DNA of 52,380 nt from an uncultured Succinivibrio sp. GTDB taxonomy: Bacteria > Pseudomonadota > Gammaproteobacteria > Enterobacterales > Succinivibrionaceae. Under the pieces are notes generated by a model, which worked only from the letters and a program-made list of their open reading frames with translations, searched no databases and was not told where the DNA came from. Below, piece after piece: positions 41,694 through 50,005 of the stretch. Position 1 is the first letter of the stretch. Every line of letters begins with the position of its first letter. The stretch spans positions 1 to 52,380 of the forward strand of contig CAAGAC010000037.1 in NCBI GenBank assembly GCA_900767695.1, in the 5' to 3' direction. The translations under genes were made by a program, and so were the position numbers.

Positions 41694-42758
41694 ATGCTGC
41701 TCTCCGAGATCGCCCGCAGTCTGGGCGCCAAGGTGCATGGAGAGGGGGATCTTGAGGTCCGCAAGGTGGCGAACCTCGTCACCGCCGGCCCCGACGAGAT
41801 CTCTTTCCTGACAGATCCGCGCTACCGCAAGGCCCTCTCCGGCTCCAAGGCCGGAGCGGTCATCGTCCGCGAGGACGACCTTCCCCACGTGAGGGAGGGG
41901 GCGCTCGCGCTCGTCATGAAGGATCCCTACGTCGGGTTTGCCAGGGTCGCGCAGATGCTCGACACCACCCCTCCCGTGGCCGAGGGCGTCGCGCCCGACG
42001 CCGTGGTCGAGGAGGGCGCGGTCATCGGCAAGGATGTCGCGCTCGGGCACCACGTCGTGGTGCGCTGCGGCGCCGTCATCGGCGACGGCGCGCAGCTTGC
42101 CGAGGGCGTGTCCGTCGGCATCGGCGCGAGGATCGGGGCGGGCACCAGGCTCTACCCCGGCGTGCGCGTCTACCATGACTGCGTCATAGGCGAGCACTGC
42201 CTCATCCAGTCCAACGCCGTGATAGGCTCGGACGGCTTTGGCTACGCCAACGAGCGCGGCACCTGGGTGAAGATCCCGCAGACGGGCCGCGTCGTCATCG
42301 GCGACCACGTCGAGATCGGCGCCTGCACCTGCATCGACAGGGGCGCCATCGACGACACCGTCATCGGCCGCAACGTCATCATCGACAACCTCTGCCAGGT
42401 CGCGCACAACGTGCAGATCGGCGAGGGCACCGCGGTCGCCGGCGGCACAACCTTCGCAGGCAGCGTGAAGATCGGAAAGTACTGCATCATCGGCGGCACC
42501 TCGGTCTTCAACGGACACATCACGATTTGCGACGGCACCACCATCTGCGGCATGTGCATGGTGATGCGCTCGATTGACAAGCCCGGCGTCTACGCATCGG
42601 GCATTCCGGCCCAGCCCAACCGCGAGTGGAGGCTCACGGCCTCGAGGACCCTGCACATCAACGAGATGTACCACAAGCTCGAGGATCTGTCGGCTGAAGT
42701 TGAGCGCCTCAAGGCGCAGCTTGAAGGCTCAGCGGAAGGCAACAACAAACAGGGGTAA
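41694..42758 (+). CDS. lpxD: UDP-3-O-(3-hydroxyacyl)glucosamine N-acyltransferase
   Basis: Third step of lipid A synthesis, adding the second acyl chain from acyl-ACP. An N-terminal uridine-binding domain (about 1-95; IARSLGAKVHGEGDLEVRKV) precedes a left-handed beta-helix (about 100-310) with hexapeptide repeats such as VIGKDVALGHHVVVRCG. VAHNVQIGEGTAVAGGT holds the catalytic His. A C-terminal helix caps it. 354 residues (E. coli 341). It starts 3 bases after the skp stop. Confidence 0.97.
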   Translation: MLLSEIARSLGAKVHGEGDLEVRKVANLVTAGPDEISFLTDPRYRKALSGSKAGAVIVREDDLPHVREGALALVMKDPYVGFARVAQMLDTTPPVAEGVAPDAVVEEGAVIGKDVALGHHVVVRCGAVIGDGAQLAEGVSVGIGARIGAGTRLYPGVRVYHDCVIGEHCLIQSNAVIGSDGFGYANERGTWVKIPQTGRVVIGDHVEIGACTCIDRGAIDDTVIGRNVIIDNLCQVAHNVQIGEGTAVAGGTTFAGSVKIGKYCIIGGTSVFNGHITICDGTTICGMCMVMRSIDKPGVYASGIPAQPNREWRLTASRTLHINEMYHKLEDLSAEVERLKAQLEGSAEGNNKQG

Positions 42759-42763
42759 ATGAA

Positions 42764-43237
42764 GTGACTGACACCGAAAACACCAGCTCAGGAAAGAAGA
42801 CGCTCGACATCGAGCAGATCATGGGCCTGCTCCCGCACCGCTTCCCGTTCCTCATGATCGACCGCGTGATCGACTACAGCATCGACGGCGAGCACAAGAC
42901 GCTCACCGCCATCAAGAACGTCACCTACAACGAGCCCTTCTTCCAGGGACACTTCCCGGGCAAGCCCATCCTGCCCGGCGTGCTGATCCTCGAGGCCATG
43001 GCCCAGGCGACCGGCGTGCTGGCCTTCACCATGGTCGGCAAGCCCAACCCCGGCGAGCTCTACTACTTCGCCGCCATCGACAACGCCAGGTTCAAGCACA
43101 CCGTGGTGCCGGGCGACCAGATGGTGATCAAGGTCGAGTACTACAAGGAGAGGCGCGGCATCGCGTCCTTCGCCGGCGAGGCCTATGTCGACGACAAGCT
43201 CGTCGCCAAGGCCGACCTCATGTGCGCCAAGCACTGA
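42764..43237 (+). CDS. fabZ: 3-hydroxyacyl-[acyl-carrier-protein] dehydratase FabZ
   Basis: Dehydrates beta-hydroxyacyl-ACP in fatty-acid elongation, competing with LpxA for the same pool. Hot-dog fold: LLPHRFPFLMIDRV (catalytic His), FFQGHFPGKPILPGVLILEA (catalytic Glu). 157 residues (E. coli 151). GTG start at 42764, six bases after lpxD. The non-ATG start may limit its level against LpxA, whose start is TTG. Confidence 0.97.
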   Translation: MTDTENTSSGKKTLDIEQIMGLLPHRFPFLMIDRVIDYSIDGEHKTLTAIKNVTYNEPFFQGHFPGKPILPGVLILEAMAQATGVLAFTMVGKPNPGELYYFAAIDNARFKHTVVPGDQMVIKVEYYKERRGIASFAGEAYVDDKLVAKADLMCAKH

Positions 43238-43279
43238 TCCGCCTTTAGGCAAGGCAATCGGCTTAACGGGGAAAAAGCT

Positions 43280-44068
43280 TTGACAGAAAACACCGGGAAA
43301 ATCGATCCCACCGCCAAGATCGGCCCCAACGTCGTCCTGGGCAGGAACGTGACGGTCCGCGAGTACGCGATCATCGACGGCGACGTCAGGATCGGCGACG
43401 ACTGCGTGATCGAGCCCTTCGCGGTGATCCGCGGGCCCACCGTGATCGGCTGCCGCAACCACATCTACCAGTTCTGCTCGATAGGCGAGGGCTGCCAGGA
43501 CCTCAAGTACCATGGCGAGCCCACCACGCTGACCATCGGCGACGACAACACGATCCGCGAGCACTGCTCGATGCACCGCGGCACCGTGCAGGGGCGCGGC
43601 ACCACCACCGTGGGCAGCCACAACCTCTTCATGATCAACACGCACGTGGCGCACGACTGCATCATCGGAGACAACTGCATCTTCTCGAACAACGCCACCC
43701 TCGCCGGCCACGTGACCATCGGGGACTGGGTGATCTTCGGGGGGCTTGCCGCCATCCACCAGTTCGGCCGCGTCGGCTGCCACGCCTTCGTGGCGGGCAT
43801 GGCCGCGCTGAACATGGACGTGCCTCCATACGTGCTCGCCGCGGGCCACTACGCCCAGCCGCATGGGATCAACAAGGTCGGCCTCCAGCGCCGCGGGTTC
43901 AGCCCCGAGGCGATCAGGGCGATCTCCGAGTCCTACATGATCCTCTACAAGCACCACCTCACCATCGAGGGGGCCATCGAGAAGATCGAGGCCATCGCCA
44001 GGGAGCACAAGGAAGTGCAGCCGCTGGTGGACTTCCTCAAGTTCGACGGGCGCGGGATCATCAGATGA
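43280..44068 (+). CDS. lpxA: UDP-N-acetylglucosamine O-acyltransferase
   Basis: First, reversible step of lipid A synthesis: moves 3-hydroxyacyl from ACP to UDP-GlcNAc. Left-handed beta-helix with repeats from about 10 to 190 (KIDPTAKIGPNVVLGRNVTV). NNATLAGHVTIGDWVIFGG contains conserved cofactor-site residues, and HVAHDCIIGDN the catalytic His. The C-terminal helices include GINKVGLQRRGFSPE. 262 residues, as in E. coli. TTG start at 43280 after GGGGAAA; an ATG start is absent. Overlaps lpxB as ATGA. Confidence 0.97.
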   Translation: MTENTGKIDPTAKIGPNVVLGRNVTVREYAIIDGDVRIGDDCVIEPFAVIRGPTVIGCRNHIYQFCSIGEGCQDLKYHGEPTTLTIGDDNTIREHCSMHRGTVQGRGTTTVGSHNLFMINTHVAHDCIIGDNCIFSNNATLAGHVTIGDWVIFGGLAAIHQFGRVGCHAFVAGMAALNMDVPPYVLAAGHYAQPHGINKVGLQRRGFSPEAIRAISESYMILYKHHLTIEGAIEKIEAIAREHKEVQPLVDFLKFDGRGIIR

Positions 44069-45441
44069 CCCCGGCAAATCCGCACCTCTACGCGATCGTC
44101 GCAGGCGAGCTCTCGGGGGACACCCTGGGGGCCGGCCTGATGATGGCCATCAGGCGCATCGATCCGCAGGCCATGTTCATGGGCATCGGCGGCCCGAAGA
44201 TGAACCGCCTGGGCATGAGGTCGCTCGCCGACATCAAGGTCCTCTCGGTGATGGGGATCTCCGAGGTCGCCTCGCACATCCTGCCCATACTCAGGGTGCG
44301 CCGCAACGTCGCCAGGAACATCATCAACGCCAGTCCCTGCTGCATGGTCGGGATCGACTCGCCGGACTTCAACCTCTCGCTCGAGCGCCGCGTTCACGCC
44401 GCCGGGATCCCGACGGTCCACTACGTCAGCCCCTCGGTCTGGGCCTGGCGCCAGGGCCGCATGAAGAAGATCCGCGCCTCCTGCGACGAGGTGCTGTGCC
44501 TGCTCAAGTTCGAGAAGGACTTCTACGACAAGAACGGCATGAAGGCCGAGTACGTCGGCCACACGCTGGCCTCTGCCATCCCGCTTGAGATGGACATGGA
44601 GAAGTCTCGCGAGCGCATCGACCTCTACCGCACCTCGGTCGAGAAGGTCCAGAAGCACGTGATGGGCATCCTGCCCGGGTCGCGCGAGGGCGTCATCGCC
44701 CGCATGCTGCCCGTGTACGCGCAGGCCGCGCGCCTCATCCGCAAGCAGATCCCCGACACCGTCTTCGTGACCTCGGTCCCGACCTACGAGCTTGCCGTGC
44801 TCGTCAAGGACATCTGGCTTGAGGCCTCGCCCGATCTCTCGCTCACGGTCTACGTGGGCTGCACGCGCGACGTCATCGCCTCGTGCAACGCGGTGCTCCT
44901 GACCTCGGGTACCATAGCCCTGGAGGCGATGCTCGTAAACCGCCCGTTCTGCGTGGCCTACCGCGTGAGCGCGATGACCGCCGCCATCGGCAGGCGCATG
45001 CTCAAGGTGCACGTCTACTCGCTGCCAAATCTCATCTCGGGGCAGACCGTCGTGCGCGAGTACATCCAGGAGGACTGCACCCCCGAGGCGCTCTCCATGG
45101 AGATGGTCAAGCTATTAAGCTCCGAGAACCTCATAATGAAGCACCAGTTCCGCAAGCTGCACGAGCAGATGCGGATGCCGTCCGACGACATCGCGGCAAG
45201 GGCGGTTACCGCCCTTGCGCGCGAGGCTCTCGAGCGCGGCGCCTCGCAGGAGCCCACTCCCGAGGAGATGGTCGCAAAGAGGGCCGAGCCAGCCTTCCGC
45301 GAGGACATAGAGCCGAGCGTGACGCTCCCGGGCACCGATGCCCTGGGCGGATCCGACGGCGGCAAGGCCGAGCCGGGCTTCGGCTCGCCCGCTCCCGCGC
45401 CCTCTAAGGATGCCCAGAGCAGCGGCGGGAAGGCTGTCTGA
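44065..45441 (+). CDS. lpxB: Lipid-A-disaccharide synthase with a C-terminal extension
   Basis: Inverting glycosyltransferase (GT19) that couples UDP-diacylglucosamine with lipid X. IVAGELSGDTLGAGLMMAIR, FMGIGGPKM, GIDSPDFNL, HYVSPSVWAWRQGR and LPGSREGVI are family blocks, with TSGTIALEAML in the donor site. 458 residues against 382 in E. coli: the conserved protein ends near 392 and a tail of about 66 residues, rich in Glu, Pro, Gly, Ser and Ala, follows and looks disordered. ATGA overlap with lpxA and TGATG overlap with rnhB. Confidence 0.95.
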   Translation: MTPANPHLYAIVAGELSGDTLGAGLMMAIRRIDPQAMFMGIGGPKMNRLGMRSLADIKVLSVMGISEVASHILPILRVRRNVARNIINASPCCMVGIDSPDFNLSLERRVHAAGIPTVHYVSPSVWAWRQGRMKKIRASCDEVLCLLKFEKDFYDKNGMKAEYVGHTLASAIPLEMDMEKSRERIDLYRTSVEKVQKHVMGILPGSREGVIARMLPVYAQAARLIRKQIPDTVFVTSVPTYELAVLVKDIWLEASPDLSLTVYVGCTRDVIASCNAVLLTSGTIALEAMLVNRPFCVAYRVSAMTAAIGRRMLKVHVYSLPNLISGQTVVREYIQEDCTPEALSMEMVKLLSSENLIMKHQFRKLHEQMRMPSDDIAARAVTALAREALERGASQEPTPEEMVAKRAEPAFREDIEPSVTLPGTDALGGSDGGKAEPGFGSPAPAPSKDAQSSGGKAV

Positions 45442-46070
45442 TGCGCAAGCGCCCGCTTGAACTCTTCGCCTACCCGATCGATCCCCTGACGCACCTTGTA
45501 TGCGGCGCGGACGAGGCGGGCAGGGGGCCATTGATGGGCAACGTGGTCGCAGGCTGCGTGATCCTCAAGCCTGAAGATCGCATCGAGGGGCTTGACGACT
45601 CCAAGCGCCTTACCGCGAAGAGGCGCGAGGCGCTTGAGACAGAGATCAAGGAGCGCGCGCTTGCCTGGGGCATAGGGCAGTGCACGCCTGAGGAGATCGA
45701 CTCCATCAACATCCTCAACGCCTCGCTGCTTGCGATGAGGCGGGCCTACGAGGCCATGGGAAGGGCCTGCGAGCTGATGCTCGTTGACGGCAACAAGACT
45801 CCCAAGGGGATCCCGGCGATGGTCCAGGCGGTGGTCGGCGGGGACGCCAGGGTTCCCGAGATCTCGGCAGCCTCGATCCTCGCCAAGGTCGAGCGCGACC
45901 GCCAGATGATGGAGCTTGACCGCCAGCACCCCGAGTACGGGTTTGCCAGGCACAAGGGCTACCCGACCGCCGCCCACCTCGAGGCGCTCTCGCGCCTGCC
46001 CGTGCTGCCCTGCTACCGCAGGAGCTACGGCCCGGTCATGAGGATCCTCAAGGCGCGCGGCCTGGCATAG
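45441..46070 (+). CDS. rnhB: Ribonuclease HII
   Basis: Removes RNA from RNA/DNA hybrids and single ribonucleotides misplaced in DNA. CGADEAGRGPLMGNVVAG holds the Asp-Glu catalytic pair, LDDSKRLTAKRREAL is the family block, VDGNK the third Asp, and AASILAKVERD the fourth acidic residue. HKGYPTAAHLEAL is also typical. 209 residues (E. coli 198). It starts on the last base of the lpxB stop. In E. coli dnaE follows rnhB; here accA does, after 47 bases. Confidence 0.97.
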   Translation: MRKRPLELFAYPIDPLTHLVCGADEAGRGPLMGNVVAGCVILKPEDRIEGLDDSKRLTAKRREALETEIKERALAWGIGQCTPEEIDSINILNASLLAMRRAYEAMGRACELMLVDGNKTPKGIPAMVQAVVGGDARVPEISAASILAKVERDRQMMELDRQHPEYGFARHKGYPTAAHLEALSRLPVLPCYRRSYGPVMRILKARGLA

Positions 46071-46117
46071 GATTTCTGGCAGGCGGGGGACGCCCCGCCA
46101 CTGTGGAGAACTTTAAG

Positions 46118-47080
46118 ATGAATGACATGAACTATCTTGACTTCGAGCGCCCGATCGCCGATCTGGTGGCGCACATCGACGAGCTCAAGAGGCTGAGCCA
46201 GGACATGAGCTCCGATGTCGACATCACGAAGGAGCTGGCCTCGCTCGAGAAGAAGAACCTGGCGCTGACCAAGAAGATCTTCTCAAGCCTCACGGCCTGG
46301 CAGATCTCGCAGATCTCCCGCCATCCAAGCCGCCCCTACACGCTCGACTACATCGACAGGATCTTCACCGACTTCCACGAGCTCGCGGGCGACCGCGCGT
46401 TTGCAGACGACAAGGCGATCGTGGGCGGGCTTGCGCGCCTCAACGGCATGCCGGTCATGGTCATCGGCCAGCAGAAGGGCCGCGACATCAAGGAGCGCAC
46501 GATGCGCAACTTCGGCATGCCGCGCCCGGAGGGCTACCGCAAGGCCGCGAGGCTCATGAGGCTTGCCGAGAAGTTCCACATTCCCCTCGTCACCTTCATC
46601 GACACCCCGGGCGCCTACCCGGGAGTCGGCGCCGAGGAGCGCTCGCAGGCAGGCGCCATCGCCGAGAACCTCAAGCTGATGTCCGATCTGCGCATCCCGG
46701 TGGTCTGCACGGTCATCGGCGAGGGCGGCTCGGGCGGCGCGCTGGCGATCGGCGTGGGCGACCGCGTCAACATGCTCCAGTACTCGACCTACTCGGTGAT
46801 CTCCCCCGAGGGCTGCGCCTCGATCCTCTGGAAGAGCGCCGACAAGGCTCCTCTGGCCGCCGAGCAGCTCAACTTCACGGCCCACCGCCTGAAGGATCTC
46901 GGACTCATCGACAACGTTGTCCCCGAGCCCCTTGGCGGCGCGCACCGCAACTACGACGAGGCCGCGGCAAACCTCAAGCAGCGCCTGGTCTCCGATCTCA
47001 ACGATCTTTTAAACCTCCCGCTCGACCGCCTCATCGAGCAGCGCTACACCCGCCTCATGCACTACGGATACTGTGACTGA
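46118..47080 (+). CDS. accA: Acetyl-CoA carboxylase carboxyltransferase subunit alpha
   Basis: Alpha half of the carboxyltransferase that makes malonyl-CoA with AccD. MNYLDFERPIADLVAHIDEL opens the protein. ELAGDRAFADDKAIVGGLAR, FIDTPGAYPGVGAEERSQA and VIGEGGSGGALAIGVGDRVN form the crotonase-type active site; SVISPEGCASILWKSADKAP is invariant. ATG 46118 (GGAG 9 bases upstream) was preferred over GTG 46103; 320 residues (E. coli 319). accD, accB and accC are not in the window. It overlaps tilS by 8 bases. Confidence 0.98.
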   Translation: MNDMNYLDFERPIADLVAHIDELKRLSQDMSSDVDITKELASLEKKNLALTKKIFSSLTAWQISQISRHPSRPYTLDYIDRIFTDFHELAGDRAFADDKAIVGGLARLNGMPVMVIGQQKGRDIKERTMRNFGMPRPEGYRKAARLMRLAEKFHIPLVTFIDTPGAYPGVGAEERSQAGAIAENLKLMSDLRIPVVCTVIGEGGSGGALAIGVGDRVNMLQYSTYSVISPEGCASILWKSADKAPLAAEQLNFTAHRLKDLGLIDNVVPEPLGGAHRNYDEAAANLKQRLVSDLNDLLNLPLDRLIEQRYTRLMHYGYCD

Positions 47081-48428
47081 GGACGAGGCCCGGGCCATAG
47101 TCGACGCGCTGGCCCGGGAGATGCTCAAGCGGGCCTCTCCAAAGAGGCTCGTCTGCGGGATCTCGGGCGGCGCCGACTCCACGCTGGCGCTTCTCGTGTG
47201 CCTGAGGGCGCGCGAGCTCGAACCTTCCATAACCCTGCTTGCCGTCCACTGCATCCACGGCCTCGACGCCGACGATCCCATCTGGCTTGCCCACTGCCGC
47301 AGGCTCTGTGAAAGTCTCGGCGCCGATCTTGAGACTCCGAGGCTGCACATCGTCTACGGCGGCGGGCGCTCGCCCGAGGAGGTCTCCCGCGCCGAGCGCT
47401 ACAGCGCGCTGCTCTCGCGCCTGGATGGCGGGATGCTGGTCCTGGGCCACCAGGCCGACGACATGGAGGAGAGCTTCCTTCTGGCGCTAAAGCGCGGCTC
47501 CGGGCCCAAGGGGCTCTCCGGGATGGAGTACATGGTCCAGGACAGCCGCGGCACCATCATAAGGCCCCTCCTGCGCCTTCATAAGAAGCAGATAGAGGCG
47601 ATAGTCACCGCCCTCGGCCTTCCCTTCGTCTTTGACATCTCAAACTCGTATCTCAAGTTCGAGCGCAACTTCATCCGCTTAAAGGTCCTGCCGCTTCTGC
47701 GCACCCGCTTTGCGGGAGTCGACGGCGCGATCCTCCGCTCCCAGAGGCTCTGCGCCCAGGAGCACGAGCTTGCCGTGGCCTACGCAAGAGAGCGCCTGCC
47801 CCTGATGCTCAGAGACTCGCCATACGCTGAAGGCGGGCAGGCGCTTTCGTGCAGCGCCGTCGCCGGGGCCGGCGAGGCGCTCTCGAACCTCTGCCTGAGG
47901 CTCTATCTTGAGCAGTTCACCGAGCTGCCGCCCGAGAGCCGCCTTGTCGAGGAAGCCGCAAGGCTCTGCCGCACCGTGGCTGATCAGAAGGGCGTAATCA
48001 AGCTCCAGGATCTTGTGCTTCGCCGCTGCGGAGATCTCCTGATGGCGGTGAGGCCTGCCGAGCTGCCGCAAGCAGGTGTTCATGCCTTGAGGATTGGGCA
48101 GGAGCTTGCGCTCGGCGGCTACCGCTACTCCCTCGTTGCATCAAATGACAAGGACAAGGCCTTCCGGGTGAAGGGCGCGGTGGAGCTTGAGTTTGGTGCC
48201 AGGGGCGCGACCAGTCTTCATCCCGTGTGGAGGACCAGGGGCCGCGAGCTCAAGAAGCTCTTTTCAGAGTGCGGCATTCCCTACTGGGAGCGCGGCGCCC
48301 ATCCTCTGGTGCGCGCAGGCGGGGGTGGCGCGATCCTCGCCCTGGGCGACGTGTTCGCCTGCAGGGGCGCTCAGGACGGGGATGGGGATCTAGTAGAGCT
48401 GTCGATCCGCAAAGTCCGCTCAGAATAA
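47073..48428 (+). CDS. tilS: tRNA(Ile)-lysidine synthetase
   Basis: Converts C34 of tRNA-Ile(CAU) to lysidine so it reads AUA. N-type ATP pyrophosphatase with the P-loop SGGADSTLAL (31-40). LLAVHCIHGLDADD, GHQADDMEESFLLALKRGSG and RNFIRLKVLPLL are conserved; the C-terminal half (about 230-451) has the tRNA-binding domains, with KKLFSECGIPYWERG. 451 residues (E. coli 432). GTG start inside the end of accA. It is the last gene of the long cluster. Confidence 0.95.
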   Translation: MTEDEARAIVDALAREMLKRASPKRLVCGISGGADSTLALLVCLRARELEPSITLLAVHCIHGLDADDPIWLAHCRRLCESLGADLETPRLHIVYGGGRSPEEVSRAERYSALLSRLDGGMLVLGHQADDMEESFLLALKRGSGPKGLSGMEYMVQDSRGTIIRPLLRLHKKQIEAIVTALGLPFVFDISNSYLKFERNFIRLKVLPLLRTRFAGVDGAILRSQRLCAQEHELAVAYARERLPLMLRDSPYAEGGQALSCSAVAGAGEALSNLCLRLYLEQFTELPPESRLVEEAARLCRTVADQKGVIKLQDLVLRRCGDLLMAVRPAELPQAGVHALRIGQELALGGYRYSLVASNDKDKAFRVKGAVELEFGARGATSLHPVWRTRGRELKKLFSECGIPYWERGAHPLVRAGGGGAILALGDVFACRGAQDGDGDLVELSIRKVRSE

Positions 48429-48483
48429 GTCAACCAACTGATCTTAAAGATTAAAATCCAGATGGAGGCCCTTTCCTGCGGAT

Positions 48484-48650
48484 AAAAAAAACCGGCATTT
48501 CAAAGTGCCGGCCATATGACGAAAAGGGATTCTGGTATGAGAAGGAAATCACGAATCTGAATTTCTTTGCCATATGCCTCTTAGAGGGTTCCAATCGGGA
48601 AAAGTTCAAAGCTTTTCCATCTTTTTTTGAAAAAAGCCTCATCTTTCTAA
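48484..48650 (-). ncRNA. Putative small RNA, copy 1 of a three-member repeat family
   Basis: On the minus strand an intrinsic terminator ends this unit: CCGGCA and TGCCGG (48492-48497 with 48506-48511, loop of 8) followed by U8 (A8 at 48484-48491 on the plus strand). A good promoter lies at 48656-48683. Plus-strand landmarks shared with two other copies are CTCTTAGA (48578-48585) and AAAAGTTC (48601-48608). The RNA would be about 165 bases. A pyrimidine-rich stretch (GATTTCCTTCTC on the minus strand) could pair with Shine-Dalgarno sequences. A short frame MAKKFRFVISFSYQNPF starts after AAGAGG but runs into the terminator. Small RNA is my preferred reading. Confidence 0.55.
48597..48629 (+). 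terminator. Plus-strand terminator-like hairpin for the tilS cluster
   Basis: GGGAAAAAG (48597-48605) pairs with CTTTTCC (48613-48619) with one bulged A, then ATC and T7. It lies about 170 bases after tilS, within the small-RNA unit on the opposite strand, so sense and antisense transcripts would overlap here. Confidence 0.5.
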
Positions 48651-48655
48651 AATAT

Positions 48656-48683
48656 ATTCTATAAACAATAGGATAATTGTAAA
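48656..48683 (-). promoter_or_regulatory. Promoter for minus-strand small RNA copy 1
   Basis: On the minus strand TTTACA (48678-48683) and TAGAAT (48656-48661) with a 16-base spacer, each 5/6 to sigma-70 consensus. It points away from the nucleoside hydrolase gene. It is among the best promoter matches in the window. Confidence 0.6.
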
Positions 48684-48719
48684 GAAAAATTGCGGCAGCC
48701 TGATGGCGCGGAGGCTCAG

Positions 48720-49754
48720 ATGAACACGGAGAAAGCTGTGCACGCTCCCTCAAAGGTTCTTTTGGACACGGACATGGTCGACTGGCTCGACGACGGCGCG
48801 GCGATGATGATGCTGGAGAAGTCGCCTGCGATCGATCTCGTCGGCGTGACCACCTGCATCGGCAACACCTGGGTCGAGGCGGGCACGGCAAGCGCGCTGC
48901 GCCAGCTTGAGGCTATCGGTGCCGATCACGTGCCCGTATGCATGGGCGTCAACCGCACCACGCGGGAGGGCAGGTTCGAGGGCATGCAGGACGAGCTCAG
49001 GCGCTTTGGCTGTGCCGCTGGCATATACCTCGGCGCTGTCGGGGTTTCAGAGCCTTCCTCCTGGGAGCAGGCCTACGAGCAGAACTATGGGGAGAAGCCT
49101 CGCCTCAAGCCGTCATCCGCCTTCGCTCCTGACTTCATCATCAGGATGCTACGCGACTGCCCTGGCGAGATCACCATCCTCGCCATAGGCAGCGGGGCGA
49201 ACCTTGCCGAGGCATTGAGGCGCGATCCTGGGATTGCTGGCCTTGCACGGCGCGTGATCCTGATGGGCGGGGCGTTCTTCGTGCCTGGCAACGTGATGCC
49301 CTGCGCCGAGTTCAACTCGTGGATCGATCCCGAGGCCATGCGCGCGGTCTTCCGCGCGCCCTTCCCCGAGCTTGTCATAGTCCCGCTTGACGCGACCAAC
49401 CATGTGAGGATCACCATCGAGCACTACCGGCGCATGAAGTCGCTCGTGAAAAACCCCGTCATCCAGACTCTGATGGCCCGCCACTGGATGACGCCCTTCT
49501 TTGAGAAGGGGGAGCTTCCCCGCGAGAACTGCGTTTGGGATCTTATCGCCGCGGCGATCGCCATCGATCCCTCGGTGATTGCAGAGGAAGCACTCCTTCC
49601 CGTGGACGTCGTCGACCAGTACGGCCCCTGCTACGGGCAGACCATCGCCTACACCGGGCAGGGGCCCGAGGGGGCGCGCAAGTCGAGGATCGTGCTGAGG
49701 TCAGATGCTGAGAAGGTATGGGAGATGATCTTCAGGATGTGCGAGTCCATCTGA
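48720..49754 (+). CDS. Nucleoside hydrolase (inosine-uridine-preferring family)
   Basis: Hydrolyses the N-glycosidic bond of ribonucleosides for salvage. LLDTDMVDWLDDGAAMMM (24-41) is the calcium and ribose binding motif, a variant of DTDxGxDxDDAxAL with Asp shifted by one. LVGVTTCIGN, GEITILAIGSGANLAEAL, LMGGAFFVPGNVMPCAEFN (NAEFN-like) and PLDATNHVRIT follow, with Asp and Asn ligands in place. 344 residues. ATG 48720 has GGAGG 5 bases upstream; a TTG at 48690 is less likely. Alone, with AT-rich repeat DNA on both sides. Which nucleoside it prefers cannot be told. Confidence 0.88.
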   Translation: MNTEKAVHAPSKVLLDTDMVDWLDDGAAMMMLEKSPAIDLVGVTTCIGNTWVEAGTASALRQLEAIGADHVPVCMGVNRTTREGRFEGMQDELRRFGCAAGIYLGAVGVSEPSSWEQAYEQNYGEKPRLKPSSAFAPDFIIRMLRDCPGEITILAIGSGANLAEALRRDPGIAGLARRVILMGGAFFVPGNVMPCAEFNSWIDPEAMRAVFRAPFPELVIVPLDATNHVRITIEHYRRMKSLVKNPVIQTLMARHWMTPFFEKGELPRENCVWDLIAAAIAIDPSVIAEEALLPVDVVDQYGPCYGQTIAYTGQGPEGARKSRIVLRSDAEKVWEMIFRMCESI

Positions 49755-49768
49755 GGGCAGGGCGCAGG

Positions 49769-49935
49769 AAAAAAACGCCCGGCGCTTTGGCCGGGCTTTT
49801 TAAAAAAAGGGAATTCTATATAAGAGAAGAAATCAAAGCTGAAATCCTTTCATATATGCCTCTTAGAGTCCTCTGGGGCCAAAAAGTTCAATGCTTCTTT
49901 GAAAATTCCTCGAGATTTTTGCAAAATCCTACTTA
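49769..49935 (-). ncRNA. Putative small RNA, copy 2 of the repeat family
   Basis: Homologous to copy 1. Plus-strand landmarks are CTCTTAGA (49860-49867) and AAAAGTTC (49882-49889), 14 bases apart. The minus-strand 3' end is a GCCCGGC/GCCGGGC hairpin (49777-49783 with 49790-49796) followed by U7. ATATATG and a GATTTCTTCTC pyrimidine stretch match copy 1 in position. The short frame of copies 1 and 3 is broken here (stop after 6 codons), favouring an RNA function. The promoter is not clear, though upstream DNA is AT-rich. The 5' end is approximate. Confidence 0.45.
49777..49801. terminator. Bidirectional terminator after the nucleoside hydrolase gene
   Basis: GCCCGGC (49777-49783) pairs with GCCGGGC (49790-49796), loop GCTTTG. 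T5 follows on the plus strand (49797-49801) and A7 precedes (49769-49775), so it serves the hydrolase gene on one strand and small RNA copy 2 on the other. Confidence 0.85.
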
Positions 49936-50005
49936 CTATCTGATATAAAAGAAGATTTTCTATAAGCTCTCACAGGCGTGGCTGAGGGCGGGGCAGGGCG
50001 AAGGC

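Noticed and set aside
40929..42674. 581-codon open frame antisense to skp and lpxD
   Set aside because: The product is a low-complexity Val/Asp/His/Gly-rich sequence, typical of the reverse reading of hexapeptide-repeat genes. No ribosome site.
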